Source: Pseudidiomarina sp. CB1 (GTDB lineage Bacteria > Pseudomonadota > Gammaproteobacteria > Enterobacterales > Alteromonadaceae). From it: 64,000 nt of DNA. Location: the NCBI RefSeq assembly GCF_024752025.1, contig NZ_JANTPU010000001.1, positions 930,001 through 994,000 on the forward strand, in the 5' to 3' direction. Shown here in pieces: positions 20,285 to 31,607 of the stretch (position 1 is its first letter; each line of letters starts with the position of its first letter). The position numbers and the translations under genes are program-made. Below the pieces are notes generated by a model. The model made no database searches, was not told where the DNA came from, and saw only the letters and a list, made by a program, of their open reading frames with translations.

Positions 20285-20761
20285 TTAAATATACTCCACA
20301 CTCACGACTTCGTATTCAACTTCGCCGTTAGGCGTGTTCACTCGCGCCACGTCATCGACTTGCTTGCCAATGAGCGCACGTGAAATGGGTGAATTCACAG
20401 AGATCAGGTTTTGTTTGATATCCGCTTCATCATCACCAACAATACGGTACTTCACTTCTTTATCGGTTGACGTATTGTAAAGTGTCACCGTCGAGCCAAA
20501 GATTATTTTGCCTTGGTTAGGAACCTTAGTAACGTCAATAATCTGTGCATTTGACAGTTTTGCTTCAATCTCTTGAATACGCCCTTCACAAAAGCCCTGC
20601 TGCTCGCGTGCAGCGTGATATTCGGCATTCTCTTTCAAGTCACCGTGTTCACGCGCATCGGCAATCGCTTGGATGATGCGTGGTCGATCTTCAGTTTTTA
20701 GACGCTTCAATTCCTCCCGCAGCATCTCGGCGCCGCGGGTCGTCATTGGAATTTGACTCAT
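20285..20761 (-). CDS. greA: Transcription elongation factor GreA
   Basis: Stimulates cleavage of the nascent RNA in backtracked RNA polymerase. Exactly 158 residues as in E. coli. The N-terminal coiled coil carries the acidic tip [16 protein letters not shown], and the C-terminal domain reads [14 protein letters not shown]. Its ATG overlaps the carB stop by four bases (ATGA), so greA is translationally coupled to carB. Confidence 0.98.
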   Translation of the reverse strand: MSQIPMTTRGAEMLREELKRLKTEDRPRIIQAIADAREHGDLKENAEYHAAREQQGFCEGRIQEIEAKLSNAQIIDVTKVPNQGKIIFGSTVTLYNTSTDKEVKYRIVGDDEADIKQNLISVNSPISRALIGKQVDDVARVNTPNGEVEYEVVSVEYI

Positions 20762-23700
20762 GCTGTTTGAACCCTTTTGTGTAATGACTGCAGTGAATTT
20801 ACCCGTGCTCTATCATCTGCAGTATTTGCTTTAACAGTGGCAAAGGCTGCATTTAAGGTGGTGGTGTAAATCACTTTATTCAAGAGTGCTTCACGACGAA
20901 TGTAGACGGAGTCTTCAATTGCCTGGCGCCCTTCTACGGTATTAATGATGTAACTGTACTCGCCGTTTTTAATTGCATCAACAATATTTGGCCGGCCTTC
21001 TTGCAGTTTATTCACTACCGAACAGGTAATACCTTCTTCGCTAAGCATCTTCGCTGTACCGCGAGTGGCCTCTAACGAGAAGCCGAGGCCTAGCAAGCCA
21101 CGCGCAAGATCAAACAAGCGGGCTTTGTCGCCGTCACGTACCGACAGCAAGGCTTTACCCGCTTTCGCCAGCGCTTCACCAGCACCAAGGTTCGCTTTCG
21201 CGTAAGCTTCTTCAAAGCTTTCACCAACGCCCATGACCTCACCGGTAGAGCGCATTTCTGGCCCACGAATTGGATCCACACCTTGGAATTTAGCGAACGG
21301 GATAACCACTTCTTTTACCGAGAAATACGGCGGAATAACTTCCTTAGTGTAGCCCTGCTGTTGTAAGGTTTGCCCTACCATCACACGCGCTGCGATTTTG
21401 GCTAAAGGCACACCGGTTGCCTTCGAGACGAAAGGCACTGTACGCGCCGCACGTGGGTTCACCTCAATCAGATACACTTCATCATCTTTAATGGCGAACT
21501 GTGCGTTCATAAGACCATGAACGTTCAATTCAAAAGCTAACTTACGCATTTGCTCGCGCAGCTCGTCTTGAATTTTGTCGCTTAACGAGTAAGACGGCAA
21601 GGAACAAGCTGAGTCACCTGAGTGCACGCCGGCTTGTTCAATGTGTTGCATAATGCCGCCGATGAACAAGTCTTGCCCATCACAAATGGCGTCTACATCC
21701 ACCTCGATCGCGTTGTCTAAGAAACGGTCCAGCAACACCGGTGCCGAGTTGGAAACTTTCACAGCATCGGTCAAATAACGATGCAAGTCACTTTCATCGT
21801 AGACGATTTCCATGGCACGGCCACCGAGTACGTAGCTTGGACGCACAACCAGTGGGTAGCCAATCCGCTCAGCTTCACGCAATGCTTGATCAACCTTGGT
21901 GACCGTAGCGTTTTCTGGCTGCTTCAAGCCTAATCGACGTACTGCACTTTGGAAGCGTTCACGGTCCTCAGAACGATCGATCGCATCAGGCGATGTACCA
22001 ATGACAGGAACGCCATTCGCCTCAAGTTCACGAGCCAGCTTCAATGGCGTTTGGCCACCGTACTGAACAATCACGCCTTTCGGCTGTTCAACACGCACGA
22101 TTTCCAACACGTCTTCCAAAGTGATTGGCTCAAAGTATAAGCGATCGGAGGTGTCGTAATCGGTTGAAACCGTTTCTGGGTTACAGTTAACCATGATGGT
22201 TTCGTAACCGTCGTCGCGCAGTGCCAGCGCGGCATGAACACAGCAGTAATCGAACTCGATGCCTTGACCAATGCGGTTTGGACCACCACCAATGACCATG
22301 ATCTTCTCACGATCCGATGGTGCCGCTTCGCATTCTTCGTCATAGGTTGAATACATGTAAGCCGTATCTGATGCGAATTCTGCCGCACAGGTATCAACAC
22401 GCTTGTAAACAGGTACCACGTTGAGCTCGTGACGACGACGGCGAATTTCTGCTTCAGCAACATCAAGAATGTCGGCGATACGTGCATCCGAGAAGCCTTT
22501 GCGCTTCAACACGCGCAACACACGCTCGTCAAGCCCCGCCATGCCAAGCTTCTGTATTTCAGCTTCCAGCAAGACGATTTCTTCGATCTGAATCAAATAC
22601 CATTCATCGATGCGCGTCTGCTCAAATACCTCGTGTACCGTCATGCCTAAGCGGAAGGCATCGGCAATGTAAAAAATGCGCTCGGCACCTGGTTCTTTAA
22701 GCTCACGAATAACTTTACCGCGTGCTTCTGGATCAGACGGGTCAACCATAGGATCAAATCCTGTGGCGCCAATCTCTAAGCCACGGAGTGCTTTTTGTAA
22801 TGACTCTTGTTGGTTACGACCAATTGCCATCACCTCGCCCACCGACTTCATCTGCGTGGTCAAGCGGTCATTACAACCGGCAAATTTTTCAAAGTTAAAG
22901 CGTGGAATTTTGGTAACCACGTAGTCAAGTGCAGGCTCAAACGATGCCGGAGTTACGCCACCAGTAATTTCGTTCTCAAGTTCATCAAGGGTGTAACCCA
23001 CTGCCAACTTGGCCGCAACTTTTGCAATTGGGAAGCCTGTCGCCTTTGATGCCAACGCTGAAGAGCGTGAAACGCGCGGGTTCATCTCAATCACTACCAT
23101 ACGGCCAGTGTTTGGATCGATACCGAACTGGACGTTTGAACCACCGGTTTCCACACCGATTTCGCGCAACACTGCCATCGCTGCATCACGCATCAACTGG
23201 TATTCTTTGTCCGTTAACGTTTGCGCCGGAGCTACCGTGATCGAATCACCGGTATGAATGCCCATCGCATCAAAGTTTTCAATGGCACAGACAATAATGC
23301 AGTTATCATTTTTGTCGCGTACCACTTCCATTTCGTATTCTTTCCAACCGATCAACGATTCGTCAATCAACAACTGATTGGTGGTTGAAAGGTCGAGACC
23401 ACGACGGCAAATTTCTTCAAATTCTTCGCGGTTATAGGCAATACCGCCACCGCTGCCGCCCATCGTGAACGACGGCCGAATGATGCATGGGAAGCCCAAG
23501 CGATCAAGTACATCAAATGCTTCGTCTAGATTGTGCGCTACTTCAGCATTTGGTGTTTCCAGACCAATCGCCTTCATCGCTTTATCGAAACGGTCGCGAT
23601 CTTCAGCTTTATCAATCGCATCAGCATTCGCGCCAATCATTTCGACGTTATATTTTTCGAGTACACCGTGACGGTCAAGGTCAAGCGCACAGTTCAATGC

Positions 23701-23982
23701 CGTCTGCCCACCCATGGTCGGCAACACTGCATCTGGGCGTTCGACTTCGATAATTTTGGCAACCACTTCCCAGTGAATCGGCTCGATGTAAGTCACATCA
23801 GCCATCTCTGGGTCAGTCATAATGGTGGCTGGATTCGAGTTCACCAGAATGACTTTGTAGCCCTCTTCACGCAAAGCTTTACAAGCTTGAGCGCCCGAGT
23901 AATCAAACTCACAGGCCTGGCCAATCACGATTGGGCCAGCGCCAAGAATGAGGATGCTCTTTATGTCGGTACGTTTTGGCAT
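20758..23982 (-). CDS. carB: Carbamoyl-phosphate synthase large subunit
   Basis: Uses two ATP, bicarbonate and ammonia delivered by CarA to make carbamoyl phosphate for pyrimidines and arginine. The 1074-residue length equals the family norm. Two homologous ATP-grasp halves are visible, each with a [19 protein letters not shown] nucleotide-binding start, and the C-terminal methylglyoxal-synthase-like domain binds the effectors UMP and ornithine in E. coli. ATG 23982 is preceded by GGAGGACG; a longer frame to 24009 starts upstream of that site and is rejected. Confidence 0.98.
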   Translation of the reverse strand: MPKRTDIKSILILGAGPIVIGQACEFDYSGAQACKALREEGYKVILVNSNPATIMTDPEMADVTYIEPIHWEVVAKIIEVERPDAVLPTMGGQTALNCALDLDRHGVLEKYNVEMIGANADAIDKAEDRDRFDKAMKAIGLETPNAEVAHNLDEAFDVLDRLGFPCIIRPSFTMGGSGGGIAYNREEFEEICRRGLDLSTTNQLLIDESLIGWKEYEMEVVRDKNDNCIIVCAIENFDAMGIHTGDSITVAPAQTLTDKEYQLMRDAAMAVLREIGVETGGSNVQFGIDPNTGRMVVIEMNPRVSRSSALASKATGFPIAKVAAKLAVGYTLDELENEITGGVTPASFEPALDYVVTKIPRFNFEKFAGCNDRLTTQMKSVGEVMAIGRNQQESLQKALRGLEIGATGFDPMVDPSDPEARGKVIRELKEPGAERIFYIADAFRLGMTVHEVFEQTRIDEWYLIQIEEIVLLEAEIQKLGMAGLDERVLRVLKRKGFSDARIADILDVAEAEIRRRRHELNVVPVYKRVDTCAAEFASDTAYMYSTYDEECEAAPSDREKIMVIGGGPNRIGQGIEFDYCCVHAALALRDDGYETIMVNCNPETVSTDYDTSDRLYFEPITLEDVLEIVRVEQPKGVIVQYGGQTPLKLARELEANGVPVIGTSPDAIDRSEDRERFQSAVRRLGLKQPENATVTKVDQALREAERIGYPLVVRPSYVLGGRAMEIVYDESDLHRYLTDAVKVSNSAPVLLDRFLDNAIEVDVDAICDGQDLFIGGIMQHIEQAGVHSGDSACSLPSYSLSDKIQDELREQMRKLAFELNVHGLMNAQFAIKDDEVYLIEVNPRAARTVPFVSKATGVPLAKIAARVMVGQTLQQQGYTKEVIPPYFSVKEVVIPFAKFQGVDPIRGPEMRSTGEVMGVGESFEEAYAKANLGAGEALAKAGKALLSVRDGDKARLFDLARGLLGLGFSLEATRGTAKMLSEEGITCSVVNKLQEGRPNIVDAIKNGEYSYIINTVEGRQAIEDSVYIRREALLNKVIYTTTLNAAFATVKANTADDRARVNSLQSLHKRVQTA

Positions 23983-24012
23983 AATTAAATTCGTCCTCCG
24001 TTCCGGCAACGC

Positions 24013-25170
24013 TTAGGCGTGCTGGCTCATCAATTCAATAAAGTGATCAAACAATGGCGCGGCATCGTGCGGCCCTGGACTTGCTTCAGGGTGACCTTGG
24101 AAACTAAAGGCCGGCACATCCGTACGGTGGATGCCCTGCAACGTGCCGTCGAAGAGTGATTTGTGCGTCACTTTTAAATTGTCCGGAAGGTTATCTTCGG
24201 TGACCGCAAAGCCATGGTTCTGACTGGTAATCATCACGCGGCCAGTAGCTAGATCTTGCACCGGATGGTTGGCACCATGGTGACCAAACTTCATTTTGCC
24301 AGTTTTCGCACCGCTCGCCAGCGCTAATAATTGGTGACCTAAACAGATACCGAAAACCGGTAGCTTCGCCGCAATCAGCTCGCGAATCGCTGTAATCGCA
24401 TAGTCACAAGGTTCTGGATCGCCTGGTCCGTTCGACAAAAACACGCCATCTGGATTCAGTGCGAGGACATCCTTTGCGGGGGTTTGTGCGGGTACCAAAG
24501 TGACTTTACAGCCGCGGTCCGCCAACATACGCAAAATGTTACGCTTACAGCCATAGTCGTAGGCAACAACATGAAACTTAGGCTCAGTTAATTCCCCAAA
24601 GCCTTCGCCAAGTTGCCAACTGGTGCTCGTCCACTCGTGTGGCGTTCGAATCGTCACCTCTTTGGCGAGATCCATACCTTGTAACCCCGGGAAACCGCGG
24701 GCAAGCTCTAGCGCCTTATCGATATCCAATTCACCATCGACATTACCGGCCATGATACAGCCGTTTTGCGCCCCTTTCTCGCGCAGAATGCGTGTTAATT
24801 TGCGCGTATCAATATCCGCAATACCCACCACATTTCGCTGCCGCAGATAGTCACCTAGTGATTGCTCTTGACGGAAGTTGCTTGCTTTAAGTGACATGTC
24901 ACGAATCACCAGACCTTTAGCCCAAACGCGGTTGGATTCTTCGTCTTCGTGGGTGGTGCCGTAATTGCCAATATGGGGATATGTGAGAGTAACGATTTGT
25001 TCAGCATAGGAGGGATCGGTGAGAATTTCTTGGTAGCCGGTCATGGCGGTATTAAAAACAACTTCGCCGACTGCCGTGCCGCCGGCACCGATAGCTGTGC
25101 CGTGAAAAACAGTTCCATCCGCAAGCACCAAAATGGCTTTGCTCGCTGAATGGCTCGCTAGAATACTCAA
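24013..25170 (-). CDS. carA: Carbamoyl-phosphate synthase small subunit (TTG start)
   Basis: The glutaminase subunit that feeds ammonia to CarB. The 385-residue product has the CPSase small-chain domain ([28 protein letters not shown]) and a class I amidotransferase domain with the nucleophile in [12 protein letters not shown] and His/Glu in [14 protein letters not shown] at 25170 has GGAGG six bases upstream. The frame also continues in-phase to a GTG at 25236, which would add 22 residues across a terminator hairpin; the TTG is preferred. It precedes carB by 30 bases. Confidence 0.95.
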   Translation of the reverse strand: MSILASHSASKAILVLADGTVFHGTAIGAGGTAVGEVVFNTAMTGYQEILTDPSYAEQIVTLTYPHIGNYGTTHEDEESNRVWAKGLVIRDMSLKASNFRQEQSLGDYLRQRNVVGIADIDTRKLTRILREKGAQNGCIMAGNVDGELDIDKALELARGFPGLQGMDLAKEVTIRTPHEWTSTSWQLGEGFGELTEPKFHVVAYDYGCKRNILRMLADRGCKVTLVPAQTPAKDVLALNPDGVFLSNGPGDPEPCDYAITAIRELIAAKLPVFGICLGHQLLALASGAKTGKMKFGHHGANHPVQDLATGRVMITSQNHGFAVTEDNLPDNLKVTHKSLFDGTLQGIHRTDVPAFSFQGHPEASPGPHDAAPLFDHFIELMSQHA

Positions 25171-25186
25171 GGTTAACCTCCGTACA

Positions 25187-25223
25187 TAAAAAAACGGGTG
25201 AATCAAAAATTGACTTCCCCGTT
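25187..25223 (-). terminator. Intrinsic terminator in the carA leader
   Basis: On the minus strand AACGGG and CCCGTT pair, extended inside by GAAGTCAA/TTGATTC with a loop of about three Ts, and followed by TTTTTTT. It ends about 10 bases before the carA ribosome site, so it must be bypassed for carAB expression and looks like an attenuator. Confidence 0.7.
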
Positions 25224-25261
25224 GATTACCTTGCACCAGCTTAAAAGTGCGCGTTTTCAGC

Positions 25262-25282
25262 TTGCCAACTTTGCGTCGGCAA
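25262..25282. promoter_or_regulatory. Inverted repeat upstream of carA
   Basis: TTGCCAAC and GTCGGCAA form a 7/8 inverted repeat with a 5-base centre, about 90 bases before the carA start and just beyond the dapB end. It could be a regulator site on the carA promoter. No promoter hexamers of good quality could be fixed beside it. Confidence 0.4.
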
Positions 25283-25321
25283 ATTGGTCGTATTCTATAA
25301 AAAAAGCGCTGCTGCGTCTAG

Positions 25322-26119
25322 CTAAATTTGTTTCAGTAACGTCGTAAGATGATCCCTTAAGTTTAAACTGTCCGCCATGCAATAACGTCCAGCAGGTTGC
25401 TCAACAAGCCACTGCACAGCGTGCACAGCACCGCTTGCGAAAATACGTCGATCCGTCACACGATGCTGTAACTCGATGCGCTCCCCGGGCTGTGCAACGA
25501 GTACCGCATGTTCACCAATAATATCGGCGGCGCGCAGTACCGCAAAACCGATACTGCCCGACTCACGCAAGCCATCACCGCGAACGCCAGCATCGACGTC
25601 AGCGAAGTTCACACCACGGCCTCGAGCTGCGGCCTTGCCAAGTAATAGTGCCGTACCCGATGGGCCATCGCGCTTCGCACTATGATGGGCTTCGGTTATC
25701 TCAATATCGGCAGCGGGTAGACTCGCACTGGTCAATTGCACCAATTGCTCGAGCAAACAAACACCGACGCTCGTATTTGCCGCATAAAGCAGTGGAATCG
25801 ACTTCGCGGCACTCTCTAACAGCCCCTCTTGTTCGGTGTTTAACCCTGTTGTACAAACCACAATAGGCACATTCAAGCGCTGCGCGAGCTGCAAATTACT
25901 CGCTAAAGCTACAGGTAAACTAAAGTCGATAAGGGCATCAACAGCGCCAGCTTGCAGTTCGCTGCCGGCACAAAAATTTAGTCCTGCCAAGGTAGACTGT
26001 CCAAGACGGGCTGAGTGCGCCCTTACCACTGCCGCAGCCGGCACTAGTTCAGACTCAGACAATTCTCGCAGGACTGCTTGCCCCATGCGCCCACTAGCGC
26101 CAATTACTCCAACTCTCAT
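25322..26119 (-). CDS. dapB: 4-hydroxy-tetrahydrodipicolinate reductase
   Basis: The second committed enzyme of lysine and diaminopimelate synthesis. The 265 residues show the NAD(P)H loop GVIGASGRMGQAV at the N-terminus, the ANTSVGVCLL segment and the catalytic EAHHSAKRDGPSGTAL. ATG 26119 shares its A with the stop of the upstream symporter gene (TGATG), so the two are coupled. An in-frame TTG one codon earlier is unlikely. Confidence 0.96.
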   Translation of the reverse strand: MRVGVIGASGRMGQAVLRELSESELVPAAAVVRAHSARLGQSTLAGLNFCAGSELQAGAVDALIDFSLPVALASNLQLAQRLNVPIVVCTTGLNTEQEGLLESAAKSIPLLYAANTSVGVCLLEQLVQLTSASLPAADIEITEAHHSAKRDGPSGTALLLGKAAARGRGVNFADVDAGVRGDGLRESGSIGFAVLRAADIIGEHAVLVAQPGERIELQHRVTDRRIFASGAVHAVQWLVEQPAGRYCMADSLNLRDHLTTLLKQI

Positions 26120-27342
26120 CAAGATGTCGATTCCATTGCTAAAGTTTGTTCGCGTTCCTGCCGACCCAGGACGACGGAAACCGCCATATCGCCGGTTACA
26201 TTTGTTGCTGTACGCATCATATCAATAATTCGGTCGACCGCAGCGATAAAAGCAATACCTTCAAGCGGTAAGCCTATCACATTTAAGGTTACGGTCAGCA
26301 TCACTAAAGCAGTGCCGGGCACGCCTGCGGTACCGATCGATGCCAAGGTAGCCGTCGCGGTAATTAACAAGTAGTCAGTGAACTCTAGCGGAATACCATA
26401 AAGTTGCGCGATGAAAATCGATGCAATAGCCGGATAAATTCCACCACAACCATCCATATTAATCGTCGCGCCTAGTGGCAACACGAAACTCGCATAAGAC
26501 TTCTTCACCCCTAAACGTTCCGTGATCGCTTGGTGCGCCGCCGGAATCGTGCCAAAACTACTACAAGTAGTAAACGCCACGAGCTGCGCCGAAAACACAG
26601 ATTTAAAAAAGTACCAGGGCGACATCCCAGCCAAACGCACCAAAGTCCCGTAGGTTAAGAAAATATGGAGTAAGCACGCCAGATAAATGGCACCAATAAA
26701 GGCCGCCAATGGCGCCAAACTACTTAGCCCATAATGCCCCACAACCCAAGCCATCAAGCCCAAGACCCCAAACGGCGTAAGTTCCAACACCATTTTGGTA
26801 ATACGGTACATCACCTGTGCACCAGACTTTAGTACATTACCTAAAGCCCGAGCTGGTTCTCCCACTTGGCGAATCGCAATCCCCACTAACGCAGCGAACA
26901 CAACAATCTGCAAGATCTTACCTTCGGCTAATGCCGCAAACGGATTGACCGGAATCATATTTAAGAATACTGCAGCAGGCCCCGGTACCTCTTTCTCTTG
27001 ATAGTCTGCAGCTGCACTCAAGTCTTGTGTCGCCGTCACGTCCAACAAACTACCGACACTCAAACCAATGACACTGGCAATTACCGCAGTTAACAAGAAC
27101 AGACCAACCGTCTTCGCACCTATCTGGCCGAGCCCTTCGCCTTCACCAAACTGCAAAATCGCATTTACAATCGCACAGAAAATGAGCGGCGCCACGAGCA
27201 TTTTCAATGCTCGAATAAATACATCACCCAGCGGCTTCAGTTGCACCGCTACATCAGGTACCAGTAAGCCGGCCACAACGCCTATCACAAAGGCACCCAG
27301 CACCCGTTGCCAGAACGGAATCGCAAACCACGTTTTCAGCAT
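26119..27342 (-). CDS. Dicarboxylate/amino acid:cation symporter (DAACS family)
   Basis: A 407-residue inner-membrane carrier of the glutamate/aspartate-type family, which imports anionic amino acids or C4-dicarboxylates with H+ or Na+. About eight hydrophobic helices can be traced. The re-entrant loop motif SSFGTIPAA and the NMDGCGGIY segment in the substrate site are clear, followed by the second hairpin ATLASIGTAGVPGTALVML. Substrate cannot be fixed from sequence. Coupling to dapB suggests a shared amino-acid context but is not proof. Confidence 0.9.
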   Translation of the reverse strand: MLKTWFAIPFWQRVLGAFVIGVVAGLLVPDVAVQLKPLGDVFIRALKMLVAPLIFCAIVNAILQFGEGEGLGQIGAKTVGLFLLTAVIASVIGLSVGSLLDVTATQDLSAAADYQEKEVPGPAAVFLNMIPVNPFAALAEGKILQIVVFAALVGIAIRQVGEPARALGNVLKSGAQVMYRITKMVLELTPFGVLGLMAWVVGHYGLSSLAPLAAFIGAIYLACLLHIFLTYGTLVRLAGMSPWYFFKSVFSAQLVAFTTCSSFGTIPAAHQAITERLGVKKSYASFVLPLGATINMDGCGGIYPAIASIFIAQLYGIPLEFTDYLLITATATLASIGTAGVPGTALVMLTVTLNVIGLPLEGIAFIAAVDRIIDMMRTATNVTGDMAVSVVLGRQEREQTLAMESTS

Positions 27343-27439
27343 ACATCCTCTTCGCTATTGAAGTTTTGCGTATTGTACGGGGCTTGCATTGTTTTCGATT
27401 AGAACGATTGGTTATTCGTTATTCCTACGTTCGGCATTA

Positions 27440-27531
27440 CGGGTAGCCCGTGGTTCTACCACGGGCTATGTTGAATTCAACGAAAATGGTCAATACGTTA
27501 GGTTTGACCCGTGGTAGAACCACGGGCTACC
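27440..27531. repeat. Pair of inverted palindromes (REP/BIME-like)
   Basis: The first unit, TAGCCCGTGGT-TCT-ACCACGGGCTA (27444-27468), is a perfect 11-bp hairpin. The second (27507-27530), ACCCGTGGT-AGA-ACCACGGGCT, is the same unit inverted, with mismatches only at one outer end. About 38 bases separate them. This head-to-head pair is the layout of REP doublets found between genes in many bacteria. It fills most of the gap between the M48 gene and the symporter gene. Confidence 0.75.
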
Positions 27532-27555
27532 AACCGCGAACAGCAAAGAACGCTG

Positions 27556-28353
27556 TTAAGGTTTTGGACAGTTAGAGCGGGGGGCTTGGCGATAGGTTGG
27601 CATTGCTTCTGCGCTTAATTGCTCTAGCGCATCGATGCGGGTTTGTGGCGATGGATGCGTAGATAAGAATTCTGGTGGCGTTGGTCCGCCTTGTTTGGCC
27701 ATATTGCGCCATAAGTCGGCCGCTTCGCGCGGATCATAACCAGCAGCCGCCATATAGCGCATGCCTAGTTCGTCTGACTCACTCTCGTGAATCCGCGAGT
27801 AAGGCAAAATATAACCTAATTGTAGGCCCACACCGAGCACACCCATCACCAACGCCGCTTGATCACTATCCATTTCTTGACCGATGAGCATACCACCAAG
27901 CTGCAAACCAAGACCTGCCGCAAACTGATTCGACATCCGCTCATTGCTATGTTGAGCAATCACGTGGCCAATCTCATGGCCGATAACTGCGGCTAATTGA
28001 TCGGAATTTTCGGCAACATCAATGAGACCGGTATAAACACCAATCTTTCCGCCCGGCAAAGCAAACGCATTCACCTGCTCACTCTCGAATACCGTTACGT
28101 CCCACTGTTGCTGCGACCATGGCGATGGCAGCACGGCAATTAGGTCATTGGTAATACATTGCACGTACTGATTGAGTGCAGGGTCTTGCGAAACTTTTTC
28201 TTTTTCTTTAATGGAGCTATAACTTTGCGCACCCAGTTGAGCCAGCTCATCGCTGCTAAATAGTTGCAGTTGCGAACGACCTGTCGGCGATTGTGTACAA
28301 GCCACCAGTCCAGCGACTGCCGTTGCGATTAAAACCTTCTTCAAGGTGCGCAT
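27556..28353 (-). CDS. M48-family metallopeptidase lipoprotein (LoiP/YggG-like)
   Basis: A 265-residue lipoprotein with lipobox LVAC (Cys19), then an M48 zinc peptidase domain. The zinc motif is HEIGH (in AVIGHEIGHVIAQHS), and the downstream Glu ligand is in ESESDELGMRY, with FLSTHPSPQTRI near the end. E. coli LoiP is a heat-responsive outer-membrane protease, and this gene lies 29 bases after dnaJ in the same direction, so it probably belongs to the dnaK-dnaJ transcript. GGAGAAAG precedes the ATG. Confidence 0.9.
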   Translation of the reverse strand: MRTLKKVLIATAVAGLVACTQSPTGRSQLQLFSSDELAQLGAQSYSSIKEKEKVSQDPALNQYVQCITNDLIAVLPSPWSQQQWDVTVFESEQVNAFALPGGKIGVYTGLIDVAENSDQLAAVIGHEIGHVIAQHSNERMSNQFAAGLGLQLGGMLIGQEMDSDQAALVMGVLGVGLQLGYILPYSRIHESESDELGMRYMAAAGYDPREAADLWRNMAKQGGPTPPEFLSTHPSPQTRIDALEQLSAEAMPTYRQAPRSNCPKP

Positions 28354-28382
28354 ATGCTTTCTCCTAGCTTTCGCCTCCGCGA

Positions 28383-29528
28383 CTAGCCACGGAGGTCATC
28401 AAAGAAACGTTTTACGCCATCGAAAAAGCCTTTTTCTTTCGGACGATAACGTGCGGCTTCATCGCCACTGCCCATCGACTCATCCAATTGGCGCAACAAA
28501 TCCTTCTGCTTTTCTGACAAGTTGACCGGTGTTTCGAGCACCACTTTACAGATGAGATCGCCAGTGGCGCCAGTACGAACTGAACGGACACCTTTGCCAC
28601 GCAAACGAAACAGCTTACCGGTTTGCGTTTCCGCCGGTATCTTCAGTTTCACCTTGCCTTCCAATGTCGGCACGTGAATGTCGCCACCTAAAGCTGCATG
28701 CGTAAAGCTTAAAGGTACTTCACAATATAAATTATTGCCATCACGTTTGAAAATCGGATGCTCGCGCACGTGAACCTGCACATACAAGTCGCCCGCTGGA
28801 GCTCCCATTTCACCCGCTTCACCTTCACCATTTAAGCGGATACGGTCGCCGGTATCAACGCCTGCCGGAATTTTTACATTCAGGGTTTTAGTGCGCTCTA
28901 CGCGACCTTCGCCATGACAGGTGCGGCATGGATCTTTAATGACCTTGCCGCGTCCACGACAGTGCGGACATGGCTGCTGCACCGCAAAAAAGCCTTGGCG
29001 CATTTGGATGTGGCCGGCACCATGACAGTGTGAACAGGTTTCTGCACCACTACCTTTACGTGCACCTGAGCCGTCACAATCTTCACATTCTGATAGTTTC
29101 GGTATCTTCAGCTCGACTTCTTTACCACGCACCGCCTCTTCCAGCGATAACTCAAGGTTGTAACGTAAATCAGCACCGCGTGCCGCTTGCGCACGACCAC
29201 CACCGCGACGTCCGCCGCCAAAGATATCACCGAACACGTCACCAAAAATATCCGCGAAGTCGGCTGCGCCAGCACCGCCACCACCAAAGCCACCTTGGCC
29301 TTGTTCAAAGGCTGCGTGTCCATATTGGTCGTAGGCTGCGCGTTTTTGTGGGTCCATAAGGACCTCATACGCTGTTTTCACTTCTTTAAATTTAAGCTCT
29401 AGCTCTTTATCACCCTTGGTACGATCTGGGTGATACTTCATCGCCATACGCTTATAAGCTTTTTTGATGTCGCGTTCGCTAGCATCTCTGCTTACGCCCA
29501 GCACTTCATAAAAATCTGGTTTCGCCAT
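28383..29528 (-). CDS. dnaJ: Chaperone protein DnaJ
   Basis: Co-chaperone that delivers substrates to DnaK and stimulates its ATPase. The 381 residues contain the J domain with HPD (residues ~33-35), a Gly/Phe-rich linker, four zinc motifs CxxCxGxG ([32 protein letters not shown]) and the C-terminal substrate-binding domains. It follows dnaK, separated by a 112-base gap with GC-rich hairpin potential. Confidence 0.98.
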   Translation of the reverse strand: MAKPDFYEVLGVSRDASERDIKKAYKRMAMKYHPDRTKGDKELELKFKEVKTAYEVLMDPQKRAAYDQYGHAAFEQGQGGFGGGGAGAADFADIFGDVFGDIFGGGRRGGGRAQAARGADLRYNLELSLEEAVRGKEVELKIPKLSECEDCDGSGARKGSGAETCSHCHGAGHIQMRQGFFAVQQPCPHCRGRGKVIKDPCRTCHGEGRVERTKTLNVKIPAGVDTGDRIRLNGEGEAGEMGAPAGDLYVQVHVREHPIFKRDGNNLYCEVPLSFTHAALGGDIHVPTLEGKVKLKIPAETQTGKLFRLRGKGVRSVRTGATGDLICKVVLETPVNLSEKQKDLLRQLDESMGSGDEAARYRPKEKGFFDGVKRFFDDLRG

Positions 29529-29640
29529 AATCTTGCGTCTTCCACTTTTCTAAATTTGCTTCGTCCTGACACAAACACACGGAGGCCACCTGCTGGCAAC
29601 CCCCGTGCGTTGTTATCACAGACACCCGGTGGGCGTGTGC

Positions 29641-31563
29641 TTACTTTTTCTCGTCGTCTTTGACTTCTTCAAACTCAGCATCAACAACGTCGTCGTCTTG
29701 CTTTGCTTGTTGCTCGCCAGTTCCTGCATCAGCACCAGCTTGCTGTGCTTTTTGCTGTGCCGCTTCCATGAGCTTGCTAGAAGCTTCAATTAATGCCTGC
29801 TGTTTGGCTTCGATTTGCTCTTTATCGTTCGCCTTCACAGCTGCTTCTAGCTCACCAATAGCCGCTTCGATTTTCTCTTTCTCCGCGCTATCTAAGCTAT
29901 CACCAACTTCTTCAAGTTGCTTGCGAGTCGCATGCACTAAGCCGTCTGCTTGGTTGCGTACTTGCACCATTTCTTCAAACTTACGGTCTTCCTCAGCATG
30001 TGCTTCGGCGTCACGTACCATTTTCTCGACGTCTTCGTCGCTCAGGCCTGATGAAGCTTTAATGGTGATCTTTTGCTCTTTACCTGTGTCTTTATCTTTC
30101 GCAGACACATGCAAGATACCGTCAGCATCGAGGTCAAAGGTTACTTCGATTTGCGGTACACCACGTTGGGCTGGGCGAATACCTTCTAAGTTAAATTGAC
30201 CTAATGATTTGTTATCTGCCGCACGCTTGCGCTCACCTTGGATAACATGAACAGTTACCGCTGACTGATTGTCTTCAGCAGTTGAGAAGGTTTGCGACTG
30301 CTTCGTAGGAATCGTCGTATTCTTCTCGATCAGTTTGGTCATCACGCCGCCCATGGTCTCGATACCGAGCGACAATGGGGTCACGTCAAGCAACAAGACA
30401 TCTTTCACGTCACCTTGCAACACACCAGCCTGCACCGCAGCACCCACAGCTACTGCTTCGTCAGGGTTCACGTCACGGCGTGGCTCTTTACCGAAGAAAT
30501 CGGTCACGGCCTGCTGTACTTTCGGCATCCGAGTTTGGCCACCGACCATGATAATGTCTTGAATATCGCTGACCGAGAGGTCTGCATCTGCAAGTGCTTG
30601 TTTAACCGGTTCCAATGACTTACTGATCAAGTCTTCAACCAATGACTCAAGCTTGGCGCGCGTTACTTTAATCGCCAAGTGCTTAGGACCGGTGTTGTCC
30701 GCCGTAATATACGGCAAGTTCACTTCGGTTTGCTGTGCAGATGACAATTCGATCTTGGCTTTTTCGGCCGCTTCTTTTAGACGCTGCATTGCCAAAGGAT
30801 CTTTGCGTAAATCGATACCTTGGTCTTTCTCAAACTGCTCAACCAAGTAGTTGATTAAGCGGTTGTCAAAGTCTTCACCACCAAGGTGAGTGTCACCATT
30901 GGTAGCAAGTACTTCAAAGGTATGTTCGCCTTCAACTTCATCGATTTCGATGATTGAAATATCGAAAGTACCACCACCTAAGTCATACACAGCGATGGTG
31001 TTATCGCCTTTCTTTTTGTCCATACCGTAAGCAAGTGCAGCTGCGGTTGGCTCGTTGATAATACGCTTAACTTCCAAGCCAGCAATGCGGCCAGCGTCTT
31101 TGGTTGCTTGGCGTTGCGCATCGTTAAAGTAGGCAGGCACAGTAATAACTGCTTCGGTCACTTTCTCACCAAGGAAGTCCTCCGCAGTTTTCTTCATCTT
31201 TTTCAAGATTTCAGCAGAAATTTGCGGTGGCGCTTTCTTATCGTCATTGATCTGAACCCATGCATCACCATTGTCCGCTTCGACAATTTTGTAAGGCATA
31301 ATGCCGATGTCGCGCTGCACTTCATCATCTTTAAAACGACGACCAATCAAACGCTTGATTGCAAATAGGGTTTTATTTGGGTTGGTTACCGCCTGACGCT
31401 TGGCCGGCTGACCCACTAAAGTTTCACCGTCGTCTGTAAACGCTACTACCGAAGGCGTTGTACGATCACCCTCAGCGTTTTCGATAACGCGTGCTTTGTC
31501 GCCATCAAGTACAGCAACACACGAATTCGTTGTACCTAAATCAATACCAATAATTTTGCCCAT
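29641..31563 (-). CDS. dnaK: Chaperone protein DnaK (Hsp70)
   Basis: The central ATP-driven chaperone. The 640-residue product has the ATPase domain starting [18 protein letters not shown], the phosphate loop [13 protein letters not shown] and the linker [12 protein letters not shown], then the substrate-binding domain and an acidic tail. ATG 31563 has GGAGA six bases upstream; the frame extends four codons further but without family match. Two heat-shock promoters lie upstream. Confidence 0.99.
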   Translation of the reverse strand: MGKIIGIDLGTTNSCVAVLDGDKARVIENAEGDRTTPSVVAFTDDGETLVGQPAKRQAVTNPNKTLFAIKRLIGRRFKDDEVQRDIGIMPYKIVEADNGDAWVQINDDKKAPPQISAEILKKMKKTAEDFLGEKVTEAVITVPAYFNDAQRQATKDAGRIAGLEVKRIINEPTAAALAYGMDKKKGDNTIAVYDLGGGTFDISIIEIDEVEGEHTFEVLATNGDTHLGGEDFDNRLINYLVEQFEKDQGIDLRKDPLAMQRLKEAAEKAKIELSSAQQTEVNLPYITADNTGPKHLAIKVTRAKLESLVEDLISKSLEPVKQALADADLSVSDIQDIIMVGGQTRMPKVQQAVTDFFGKEPRRDVNPDEAVAVGAAVQAGVLQGDVKDVLLLDVTPLSLGIETMGGVMTKLIEKNTTIPTKQSQTFSTAEDNQSAVTVHVIQGERKRAADNKSLGQFNLEGIRPAQRGVPQIEVTFDLDADGILHVSAKDKDTGKEQKITIKASSGLSDEDVEKMVRDAEAHAEEDRKFEEMVQVRNQADGLVHATRKQLEEVGDSLDSAEKEKIEAAIGELEAAVKANDKEQIEAKQQALIEASSKLMEAAQQKAQQAGADAGTGEQQAKQDDDVVDAEFEEVKDDEKK

Positions 31564-31607
31564 GACTGTCTCCAAACTCCAACATTCAAAATACTTCGTT
31601 ATTCCTG

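Noticed and set aside
29529-29640. GC-rich hairpin potential between dnaK and dnaJ
   Set aside because: Several stems of moderate quality can be drawn but none is followed by a T tract, so no terminator is claimed.
29660-30199. A 179-residue Ser/Cys-rich open frame opposite dnaK
   Set aside because: Shadow of a conserved gene with no independent coding evidence.
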